Shown here: positions 1-5,755 of the stretch, one piece after another
Layout of the letters: each line of letters opens with the position of its first letter
Position numbering within the stretch: the first letter of the stretch is position 1
NCBI GenBank assembly: GCA_937893205.1
Contig: CALBJU010000114.1
Span: forward strand, 1 to 5,970
Source: an uncultured Bacteroidota bacterium
GTDB lineage: Bacteria > Bacteroidota > Rhodothermia > Rhodothermales > UBA10348
Length of the DNA: 5,970 nucleotides
Direction: 5' to 3'
The notes under the pieces: generated by a model
What the model saw: the letters and a program-made list of their open reading frames with translations, nothing else
What the model was told of the DNA's origin: nothing
Database searches by the model: none
Program-made: the position numbers and the translations under genes

Positions 1-2
1 CC

Positions 3-2081
3 GACAAGGGACACCTTTATCTCGACCTGTACAGATTCCACATGGAGACCGAAAAATCTACTAGATTGACCTGGAACCAGCGCGCCGATTCTCCCTCGGT
101 AAGCCCGGATGGAAAATGGATCGTGTTCATTCAAAAGGGCGACGGCACGACCAATCTGCGCTTGCTTTCCTACCAGGACGACCCCGCTGAAGGGGCTGAA
201 ATACTTTCTTTGACGACGTTTGATGACGGCACCCAGGTTACCGATCCGGTCTGGAGCCCCGATGGGGAGTGGATCTACTTTGGACTCAGCCGTACTCACG
301 GGCGTGATATATACCGTGTCAGGAGAAACGGAGAAGAACTGGAAGCGGTTCTGGATTCGGTGGCAGACGAGAGGTCACCCACGTTCGGCCCCGAGGGTCA
401 CATGATCTTCGCTTCCGACAGGACGGGCATCTTCAATCTATACCGCCTGAAGCCAGGTGGTAGCGCTGCGGCGATTACCGATGAAGCGGGTGGCGCGTTT
501 ATGCCGTTTGTCTCCAGTTCAGGGCAACTCACATACAGCCGTTTCGAAGCCTCAGGATATAAGATTGCATATGAGAATTCGGTACCAGATACAGCGCTAC
601 CAGCCGATTATCGGGCACCCGATTTCCTGATCAAGTCCCAGAGGGTTCAGCACTTGACCAGAGAGCAATCTGAGCTCAATGAGCGCGATGACTCGGACCT
701 GAGATCGTTTTCCGCGGAAGAATCACAAAGTTCTGCGACCAGATACGATCCGGTATTCACCTCCTTCAGTTTCCTGCCCGTCCTTCGCCTCGACCAGTAT
801 GTTTCGAGAAAACGAAGACTGACCGATGTCCGATTGAAAGATCGAACCCGGGGTGAGACCCTCTGGAGGAATACCAAAGTCGGCGTCTACGCGGCTACCC
901 GGGAGGTGCTTGGCGGACTGAGTTTCTTCGGTGGGCTTCTGATTGGCCCAGGATCTGGAGATGCTTCATCAATTGGTGATTTTTTCGCCCCATCGAATCT
1001 GCTTGACCTCGAAAGGGACGCTTTCTTGCAGGTCGACTACGCACGAAGCCTTCCGTTTTTCCACAAACGGTGGGCACCGCAGCTCTCCATCCAGTTGTTC
1101 AACATCAGCCGGAACGTCGAAAATGGCCTCTCTATTGAGGAATTTCCATGTACCGCCTGTTTTCCTGAAACGACGCTGGCAGACCTGTCCTACAATCTGT
1201 GGCAAGTGGATCTGCTGGCAAAAAGCAAGATCAGTCGAGTCCTCCTCTCGGAAGTGGGATACCGCTACAGCCCGTACCGTGTAAAGACCAAGAGCTTTTT
1301 TTCGAAGGAACTCCGTCAATTCGTGCCCTCGAGTTCGTCCCGTTATTTCATAGGGAGAGCCTATCACGCAAAGCTGATTTTTGAATCGTTCGCGCCGCAC
1401 CGGGACATGAACGTAGTTCCGCACGGAATCCGTGCCGAGCTGAGTTTCGAACGTGAAAACGGACGATTATTGAAAAGTTTTGATATCCAGGATGGTCTTC
1501 TTCAGCCGGTATACGACCGCTCCACCATCAATCGACTCAGCTTCGCCGCTCGCGGGGGACTCAAACTCCCAGGATGGCCGGGTGAAGGCGCCCACGGAAT
1601 TGGATTCCGAACCCGCTACAGCACGATTTTGGGAGAGGTTCAGGACGATTTCTACAACGAGTATCTGGGCGGCCTGACGGGAGCCCGCGGATATCCATTC
1701 TATGCGCTGGGGGGTAACGAAACACTCTGGTTCCAGGCATCCTATCTGTTTCCTGTTTTCCCTCGGATCGGCAAACAGCTGCTCTTCACCTATGTCGACA
1801 AGATTTATCTGCGAGTGTTTGCGGATGCCGCTCTGGCATGGTCTGGCGACTGGCCGGGTATTGGAGAATCAAAAAAAGATGTTGGGGCGGAAATCAGAAT
1901 TGGACTTGGCTCGTACTACCTCTTGCCTACCGCTTTCTTTATCAGCTCGACGTATGGTCTGAACTCGTTTGAATTCCAATTGGATGAGGGATTTGTCACT
2001 CCTGACGGCCAGCAATTCGTGCGATACGGAGAAGCATGGCAGTGGCACGTGGGCATCCTCTTCGGATTTGATCAATTCTAA
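3..2081 (+). CDS. PD40/TolB-like propeller fused to BamA-like outer-membrane barrel (5' partial)
   Basis: This is the C-terminal 692 residues of a larger envelope protein. The frame is open to the left edge, and the 13 codons before the ATG at 42 (DKGHLYLDLYRFH) read as a propeller strand, so that ATG is probably internal. Numbering from it, PD40 (WD40-like) repeats lie at about 12-45, 66-98, 108-140 and 148-178, each with an SPDG-type turn (SVSPDGKWIVF, VWSPDGEWIYF, TFGPEGHMIF). After a polar linker (about 195-240), the rest alternates like beta-strands. It carries GARGYPFYALGG (R549-G550-Y551-P552), which resembles the conserved RGYP element of Omp85/BamA-type barrels, and ends in phenylalanine (GFDQF) as outer-membrane proteins usually do. 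The combination suggests an outer-membrane protein with a periplasmic propeller, perhaps for substrate or partner binding. Some relatives carry an N-terminal peptidase-like domain; whether this one does lies outside the window. It heads the cluster with the thioredoxin and DUF5683-like genes. The architecture is fairly sure, the function unknown. Confidence 0.82.
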   Translation, partial: DKGHLYLDLYRFHMETEKSTRLTWNQRADSPSVSPDGKWIVFIQKGDGTTNLRLLSYQDDPAEGAEILSLTTFDDGTQVTDPVWSPDGEWIYFGLSRTHGRDIYRVRRNGEELEAVLDSVADERSPTFGPEGHMIFASDRTGIFNLYRLKPGGSAAAITDEAGGAFMPFVSSSGQLTYSRFEASGYKIAYENSVPDTALPADYRAPDFLIKSQRVQHLTREQSELNERDDSDLRSFSAEESQSSATRYDPVFTSFSFLPVLRLDQYVSRKRRLTDVRLKDRTRGETLWRNTKVGVYAATREVLGGLSFFGGLLIGPGSGDASSIGDFFAPSNLLDLERDAFLQVDYARSLPFFHKRWAPQLSIQLFNISRNVENGLSIEEFPCTACFPETTLADLSYNLWQVDLLAKSKISRVLLSEVGYRYSPYRVKTKSFFSKELRQFVPSSSSRYFIGRAYHAKLIFESFAPHRDMNVVPHGIRAELSFERENGRLLKSFDIQDGLLQPVYDRSTINRLSFAARGGLKLPGWPGEGAHGIGFRTRYSTILGEVQDDFYNEYLGGLTGARGYPFYALGGNETLWFQASYLFPVFPRIGKQLLFTYVDKIYLRVFADAALAWSGDWPGIGESKKDVGAEIRIGLGSYYLLPTAFFISSTYGLNSFEFQLDEGFVTPDGQQFVRYGEAWQWHVGILFGFDQF

Positions 2082-2085
2082 GGAG
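2080..2085 (+). promoter_or_regulatory. Shine-Dalgarno site for the thioredoxin gene
   Basis: AAGGAG overlaps the TAA stop of the upstream gene and lies 8 bases before the ATG at 2094. It fixes the start of the thioredoxin gene and shows that the two genes are very probably translated from one message. Confidence 0.75.
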
Positions 2086-2093
2086 TAACTGGA

Positions 2094-2762
2094 ATGGAAT
2101 CATCGCTTATTTACGGAATGGGCTTCATAATGATTGCCATAGGGGCAGGCTTCTTGTGGATCCTCCTCAAGGGCAGCGAGGCGAAGCGGCCCAGAGACGC
2201 GATGGAGTGGTTCGGGGCCATTCTATCGTCAATGCTGATTATTTCAGCGGTGGCTCTGATGCTCCTTGCACGCGGGACCGAAAAAGCTATCGCCGAATCC
2301 GGGCAACGCGTGGCCACCGAAGATGTATTTCAGGACGCCATCATCGAGGTCGAAGCCGGAAACTTTTCATTTTCGGGTGTAGATGACGGTGTGTCCACCA
2401 CTCTTGAAGACTTCGAGGGGCAGGTTGTGATCATCAATTTTTGGGCCACCTGGTGCGGGCCGTGTCTCGCAGAGATTCCAGACCTGAACCGGCTTCAACG
2501 GGAGCTGAAAGACGATGGCCTCGTCATCCTGTCCATCTCAGATGAAGAACCACTCCTTTTGCAGGCCTTTGAACGTCAGCTTCCACTCGACACTTATAGC
2601 ATGTACGTGCCGTTAGGAACGGAGCTTCCACTTCCATTTACAGGAGCGTTCATTATTCGCCCGGCATCCTTCATTGTAGATCGCGATGGGGTGGTCAGGC
2701 GGTATCTGCTGGGTGCTCGCTCGTACGATTTTTTCAAAAAAGCCATCCAACCCCTTCTGTGA
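2094..2762 (+). CDS. Membrane-anchored TlpA/ResA-like thioredoxin-family protein
   Basis: A 222-residue thiol-disulfide oxidoreductase of the TlpA/ResA/DsbE type. Two hydrophobic segments (about 6-25 and 40-59) flank a short basic loop (KGSEAKRPR), which by the positive-inside rule is cytoplasmic. The C-terminal domain (about 88-222) would then be periplasmic. That domain has the thioredoxin fold signature: WATWCGPC with redox cysteines C121 and C124, followed by the helix LAEIPDLNRLQREL, then ILSISDEE and the cis-proline region RPASFIVDRDG (P190). Family members keep cysteines of exported proteins or apocytochrome c reduced; which substrate applies here cannot be told, and no cytochrome maturation gene or CcdA/DsbD-like partner is in the window. 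The usual family member has one membrane anchor or a signal peptide, so two segments are slightly unusual. The start is fixed by AAGGAG eight bases upstream. The gene sits 12 bases after the barrel gene and overlaps the next gene. The family is very sure, the partner unknown. Confidence 0.92.
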   Translation: MESSLIYGMGFIMIAIGAGFLWILLKGSEAKRPRDAMEWFGAILSSMLIISAVALMLLARGTEKAIAESGQRVATEDVFQDAIIEVEAGNFSFSGVDDGVSTTLEDFEGQVVIINFWATWCGPCLAEIPDLNRLQRELKDDGLVILSISDEEPLLLQAFERQLPLDTYSMYVPLGTELPLPFTGAFIIRPASFIVDRDGVVRRYLLGARSYDFFKKAIQPLL

Positions 2763-3745
2763 TGATGCGAGCTCTATTCTGTCTGGTAGCACTGTTGCTG
2801 ATCCTTAGCCCGAAAGACTCAGAAGCCTCGACCGACACGCTGACCGTTTTCATGAATCGCGCTGCGCTTCGCGCAGCGCTGATCTACGGGCCGGCGCCAA
2901 GTCAGTCGGAAGCTAAGTGGTGGCCTACCGAGGGAGAGAGGAGCATTCCACTGGCATTCGGCATGTCTGCGATCCTCCCGGGGGCCGGCCAATTCTATAA
3001 CCGGCAGAAGCTGAAGGCCCTCTTGGCCGTCTCACTTGAGGCTGCAGCGATCACGGGGTATTTCGCCCTGCGCTCTCGCGGTCTTTCCGTCGAAGACGAC
3101 TTTCAGGACGAGGCGCACGCCGCCTGGAGTCCGACCAAGTATGCGAGCTGGTTGAACGACTACTCTGAATACCTGGGCTCAGAGTTTGGAGCCGTCATTT
3201 CCGCCCCTTCGGTAACCATTATTTCCGGCGTGGATTTTCAAAATCCTTCGACGTGGTCCGAGTCAGATCAGGTGCTGGTCAGGGCAATGTTCGAGGAGAT
3301 AAACGCTGTTGAGAGACAGGTTTTCCATCCTGAGACCGGTGCTGTATTCTCCCATCAACTTCCCAGTTTTGCGGATCAGCAGTACTATGAGTTGATAGGA
3401 AAATACTTTCAATTTGCTCCGGGCTGGGAAGATTATGCAGCGTGGAAGAATGCCGAGGGCGTGTATCAGGTGTCCATCGACCCCGAGCATACGGGCGTGG
3501 ATGGCTCCAAACCCAACGTGTCGGATTCATTTTTCGACTATGCGAGCGATCACGCCCGTTCTCAGGACCTGCTTCGAAGGGCCAGTCAGATCTCATTGCT
3601 CGTTCTTCTGAATCACGTGATTGCTGGAGTCGACGCGGCCGTGAGTGCCAAGCTTCACAACGACCGCCTGAAGACCAGGATGGGTCTAGCCTACAATGGA
3701 GCAGGTCAGGTGGTGCCAGTGGTGCAGGTCTCGTTCCGGTTTTAG
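2762..3745 (+). CDS. DUF5683-like secreted or membrane protein
   Basis: A protein of about 327 residues, resembling the DUF5683 family of uncharacterised envelope proteins. The N-terminus (MRALFCLVALLLILSPKDSEAS) looks like a signal peptide with possible cleavage after SEA. A glycine-rich membrane-like stretch follows at about residues 62-98, with SAILPGAGQFYNRQK, matching the family's PG-GQ-YN motif. The middle (about 105-270) is polar and acidic. Near the C-terminus, SLLVLLNHVIAGVDAAVSAKL matches the second hydrophobic segment, with its LN..DA..AxL pattern, and the end (VVQVSFRF) is strand-like with a final F. Three starts are possible: GTG 2759, ATG 2762 and ATG 2765. I chose 2762 because its A is the last base of the upstream TGA, giving a TGATG overlap typical of translational coupling. 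The function of the family is unknown to me. Co-translation with the thioredoxin suggests an envelope role, but the mature protein has no cysteine pair that would make it an obvious substrate. Confidence 0.72.
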   Translation: MMRALFCLVALLLILSPKDSEASTDTLTVFMNRAALRAALIYGPAPSQSEAKWWPTEGERSIPLAFGMSAILPGAGQFYNRQKLKALLAVSLEAAAITGYFALRSRGLSVEDDFQDEAHAAWSPTKYASWLNDYSEYLGSEFGAVISAPSVTIISGVDFQNPSTWSESDQVLVRAMFEEINAVERQVFHPETGAVFSHQLPSFADQQYYELIGKYFQFAPGWEDYAAWKNAEGVYQVSIDPEHTGVDGSKPNVSDSFFDYASDHARSQDLLRRASQISLLVLLNHVIAGVDAAVSAKLHNDRLKTRMGLAYNGAGQVVPVVQVSFRF

Positions 3746-3751
3746 AACCGG
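3736..3751 (+). other. Small hairpin across the stop codon of the DUF5683-like gene
   Basis: CCGGTT (3736-3741) and AACCGG (3746-3751) are perfect complements around a TTAG loop that holds the TAG stop. No T-run follows, so it is not a normal intrinsic terminator. It may be a 3' end stabiliser or chance. Confidence 0.3.
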
Positions 3752-3796
3752 GCGGGGGAATACTTGATTTGTCGTCTCCTTAGAGCGTTCTTTGCT

Positions 3797-3823
3797 GGGC
3801 TCTCAGCCCCGTCACTTCATTTC
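3797..3823 (+). terminator. Weak possible terminator between the envelope cluster and the transporter gene
   Basis: GGGCT (3797-3801) pairs with AGCCC (3805-3809) around a 3-base loop, followed by a pyrimidine-rich run that contains no clean T-tract. The stem is short, so termination here is doubtful. The gap (3746-3845) shows no promoter I can defend, so the transporter gene may be read partly from the upstream unit. Confidence 0.2.
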
Positions 3824-3845
3824 TTTTCGTCAAACCGAAGACCGC

Positions 3846-5141
3846 ATGCCCTGGTACAAGAAACTTCACTGGCAAATAATCATCGGGCTCGTACTCGGTC
3901 TGCTGTACGGCGTCCTCGCGGCAGCCCAGGGTTGGGGTCAATTTACGAGCGACTGGATTGCGCCATTCGGGCAGATCTTTTTCCGATTACTGCTCCTGAT
4001 AGCCGTTCCGCTGGTTCTGGCTTCTCTGATCACGGGTGTTGCCTCGCTTTCCGATCTTAAAAAGCTGTCTCGAATAGGTGGGAAGACCATCGCGATCTAC
4101 ATCGGAACGACGGTCATTGCGCTGATAATCGGACTCGTTCTGGTGAATGTTTTGAATCCGGGTGGCAGCGTACCCGAAGAGATGCGTGAAAAGTTACAGA
4201 TGACGTTCGCAGATCAGGCCGAAGCGGGTCTAGAAAATGCCGCTGCTTCTGCTGAGAGAGGGCCGCTGCAGCCCATCGTGGACATGATTCCAAATAACTT
4301 CTTTGAAGCTGCTCGATCGAACAGAAACATGCTTCAGGTCGTGTTCTTTGCGATTTTCGCCGGCATTGGCCTGCTCATGATTCCGAAGGACAAGGCAAAG
4401 CCTCTCCTGGAGTTTTTTGACAGTCTGAACGATCTCATAATCAAACTGGTGGAGATCATCATGATCTTCGCACCAATCGGCGTTTTTGGACTGCTTGCAG
4501 ACACCATTACCAGTATCGCCGGCGACGATCTCGGTCAGATTCTGGAGCTGCTGGGGGCTCTGGGCTTCTACGCTATTGTTGTCATACTGGGTCTCGCGAT
4601 CCACATGACACTGACCTACGGAAGCATGATGAAGTTCTTGACTCCAAGAAAAATATCAGACTTCTGGAAGGCTCTAGGGCCCGCGCAGCTGGTCGCTTTC
4701 TCGACCTCATCGAGCGGTGCAACGCTGCCCATTACCATGGAGCGTTGCGAGAACAATCTGGGCGTCTCCGAAGAAGTGTCATCGTTTGTTCTTCCGCTGG
4801 GAGCTACGATCAACATGGACGGCACGGCCTTGTATCAGGCGGTGGCCGCCGTCTTCATCGCCCAGACCATTGGAATGGAGCTGGATCTGACCGCTCAAAT
4901 CACAATAGTGTTTACTGCTGTGCTGGCATCCATCGGTACGGCTGCCGTACCTGGGGCGGGAATCATCATGCTGGTGATCATTCTTGAGGCCGTTGGAGTG
5001 CCGATAGCTGGAATTGCCCTGATTCTGGGAGTGGACCGAATTCTGGATATGTGCAGAACGGTCACCAATGTTACTGGTGACGCAACGGTTGCGACTGTAG
5101 TTGCTGCGAGTGAGGGTCAACTCCGCGATATACCTGCCTGA
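3846..5141 (+). CDS. Dicarboxylate/amino acid:cation symporter (SLC1/DAACS family)
   Basis: A 431-residue inner-membrane secondary transporter of the glutamate/aspartate type (GltP, GltT, DctA and archaeal GltPh relatives), a normal length for the family. Family landmarks appear in order: N-terminal hydrophobic helices starting WYKKLHWQIIIGLVLGLLYG; a polar 3-4 loop at about 105-140; MIPNNFFEA...NMLQVVFFAIFAGI; the hairpin-1 serines STSSSG (286-291); NMDGT (323-327); and LDMCRTVTNVTGD (400-412). By comparison with GltPh, D401, R404, N408 and D412 match D394, R397, N401 and D405, and D325 matches D312. An arginine at 404 is the feature that favours acidic amino acids or dicarboxylates over neutral substrates. 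C403 replaces the glycine of GltPh. Retained carboxylates suggest Na+ coupling, but proton coupling is not excluded. I chose ATG 3846 rather than the in-frame TTG at 3792 because the family motif starts at once and the extra 18 residues are polar and unlike the family. The Shine-Dalgarno is poor. A strong terminator follows. Confidence 0.93.
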   Translation: MPWYKKLHWQIIIGLVLGLLYGVLAAAQGWGQFTSDWIAPFGQIFFRLLLLIAVPLVLASLITGVASLSDLKKLSRIGGKTIAIYIGTTVIALIIGLVLVNVLNPGGSVPEEMREKLQMTFADQAEAGLENAAASAERGPLQPIVDMIPNNFFEAARSNRNMLQVVFFAIFAGIGLLMIPKDKAKPLLEFFDSLNDLIIKLVEIIMIFAPIGVFGLLADTITSIAGDDLGQILELLGALGFYAIVVILGLAIHMTLTYGSMMKFLTPRKISDFWKALGPAQLVAFSTSSSGATLPITMERCENNLGVSEEVSSFVLPLGATINMDGTALYQAVAAVFIAQTIGMELDLTAQITIVFTAVLASIGTAAVPGAGIIMLVIILEAVGVPIAGIALILGVDRILDMCRTVTNVTGDATVATVVAASEGQLRDIPA

Positions 5142-5156
5142 AAAATGATAAAATCA

Positions 5157-5203
5157 GTCTCGATTTGATTCTGAGACGCCTCCAGGCGATTCAAAATTGA
5201 GAC
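5157..5203 (+). other. Possible folded RNA element after the transporter gene
   Basis: Bases 5157-5168 can pair with 5191-5203 (12 pairs including one G-U, one bulged A at 5193). Inside this outer stem sits a small hairpin, CGCC (5177-5180) with GGCG (5185-5188) around TCCA. No T-run follows. It could be a 3' UTR fold that protects the message, or chance pairing in AT-rich DNA. Confidence 0.3.
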
Positions 5204-5214
5204 AATGCAAGGTA

Positions 5215-5267
5215 TGAGCCACCCAAATCGGTCATTTTGGACCGTTTGGGTGGCTCAGTCGTTTTTT
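5215..5267 (+). terminator. Strong rho-independent terminator of the transporter gene
   Basis: A perfect 13-bp stem (5215-5227 with 5245-5257; GAGCCACCCAAA facing TTTGGGTGGCTC) continues after a single bulged T (5228) into 5 more pairs (CGGTC 5229-5233 with GACCG 5240-5244), capped by the loop ATTTTG. A run of six T follows at 5262-5267, four bases after the stem. It lies about 75 bases after the transporter stop. The A-run needed for activity on the other strand is absent, so it works for + strand transcripts only. Confidence 0.9.
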
Positions 5268-5491
5268 GGCATCATCTTGGATAAGGGACAGGCAGTTCCT
5301 TGATTATTTCTGCCCTCGCTCCCTCGAGCCCTTGATCCTCCTCAGGAAACTGTGAGATAGATGCCCCTCATCCATCTCGCAGGCCCTCCTCTTTGAAAGT
5401 TTGCGTCCCTCACGCAGCCTTTCGAATCTCCTCAATCTCGAGAAGCGGCATCAGCTGTTTTGACGTTGGAGTCGAAGCGAATTCTGAGCAC
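5268..5491. other. Region without a confident gene between two terminators
   Basis: These 224 bases lie between the + strand transporter terminator and the minus-strand tRNA terminator, so transcription converges on them. Longer frames touching the region run through the tRNA and are not credible. On the minus strand there is a 23-codon frame from ATG 5375 to TAA 5304 with GAGGAG some 10 bases upstream. In another minus-strand frame, a short protein-like stretch from ATG 5451 (MPLLEIEEIRKAA) is followed by a stop (5410-5412), another stop (5368-5370) and then 31 sense codons to 5272. Either could be the trace of a decayed gene, but neither has a recognisable relative. I see no other element here. 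Confidence 0.3.
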
Positions 5492-5522
5492 AAAAAAACC
5501 CGCCTGCGTGAAGCAAGCGGGT
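5492..5522 (-). terminator. Rho-independent terminator of the tRNA gene
   Basis: Read on the minus strand, ACCCGCTTGC (5522-5513) pairs with GCAGGCGGGT (5507-5498) with one T-G wobble, around a 5-base loop. The run of seven T (5498-5492) starts with the last paired base of the stem. It begins 4 bases after the tRNA 3' end, so the tRNA is probably a single-gene transcript. Confidence 0.88.
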
Positions 5523-5525
5523 CTG

Positions 5526-5599
5526 CGCGCTTGGGAGGATTCGAACCCCCGGCCTTTGGAACCGGAATCCAACGCTCTATCCGACTGAGCTACAAGCGC
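5526..5599 (-). tRNA. tRNA-Arg, anticodon CCG
   Basis: A complete 74-base tRNA. Its minus-strand sequence begins GCGCTTGTAGCTCAGTCGG. The acceptor stem is GCGCTTG/CAAGCGC, the D stem GCTC/GAGC, the anticodon stem TTGGA/TCCAA and the T arm GGGGG-TTCGAAT-CCTCC, with one G-U pair. The anticodon loop TTCCGGT puts CCG at positions 34-36 (+ strand 5563-5565), which reads the arginine codon CGG. The variable loop is 5 bases (AGGCC) and the discriminator is G. The 3' CCA is not encoded (CAG follows), so it must be added by the CCA-adding enzyme. Confidence 0.95.
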
Positions 5600-5608
5600 G
5601 TGAAGGCA

Positions 5609-5616
5609 CAAATATA
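5609..5616 (-). promoter_or_regulatory. Promoter -7/-10 element for the tRNA gene
   Basis: On the minus strand TATATTTG lies 9 bases before the tRNA 5' end. It fits both a TATATT -10 box and the TAnnTTTG -7 element used by the Bacteroidota primary sigma factor. Transcription would then start a few bases before the mature tRNA. I see no good -33/-35 element at the right distance upstream. Confidence 0.45.
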
Positions 5617-5654
5617 GCACTGAACGCCCGAGGTGTTCCGCCTGGACACGTCGG

Positions 5655-5675
5655 TTGACACAAAGTTTGTGTTAA
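5655..5675 (+). promoter_or_regulatory. 21-base palindrome, probable operator for the sigma-factor gene
   Basis: The left arm TTGACACAAA (5655-5664) and the right arm TTTGTGTTAA (5666-5675) are complements with one mismatch around a central G; the inner 15 bases are a perfect dyad. Its first six bases are TTGACA, identical to a consensus -35 hexamer, although I find no good -10 box 16-18 bases further on. It lies 80 bases before the sigma-factor start and in the intergenic space shared with the divergent tRNA gene. A dimeric repressor or activator site is the natural reading; the regulator is not identified. Confidence 0.5.
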
Positions 5676-5682
5676 TGATTGC

Positions 5683-5695
5683 CTACCCACGGTAG
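5683..5695 (+). other. Small inverted repeat in the leader of the sigma-factor gene
   Basis: CTACC (5683-5687) faces GGTAG (5691-5695) around CAC, just after the larger palindrome. It may be a second binding half-site pair or a small leader hairpin, but five base pairs could be chance. Confidence 0.25.
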
Positions 5696-5755
5696 TCACA
5701 CCCCGAACCACAAGGAGCGATCCCTGACGTTGGTTCATGTGCCCAGATAAATGGT

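Noticed and set aside
969..1424. 151-codon open frame on the minus strand inside the barrel gene
   Set aside because: It lies wholly within a well-supported gene and its translation looks like an antisense shadow, with no domain or ribosome binding site.
3764..3771. TTGATTTG as a possible -7 promoter element for the symporter
   Set aside because: It departs from TAnnTTTG at a key position and no -33 element is found at a suitable distance.
3792..3845. Upstream TTG start for the symporter
   Set aside because: The 18 extra residues are polar and unlike the family N-terminus; the ATG at 3846 leads directly into the conserved first helix.
4230..4604. 124-codon minus-strand frame inside the symporter gene
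   Set aside because: It is antisense to conserved transmembrane sequence and has no recognisable motif.
5393..5620. Open frames on both strands (74 aa on +, 62 aa on -) across the tRNA region
   Set aside because: Both run straight through the tRNA-Arg gene and its terminator, and their translations show no family pattern.
5634..5650. Imperfect GTGT...ACAC inverted repeat near the tRNA promoter
   Set aside because: Only the outer four bases pair cleanly, so it is not distinguishable from chance.
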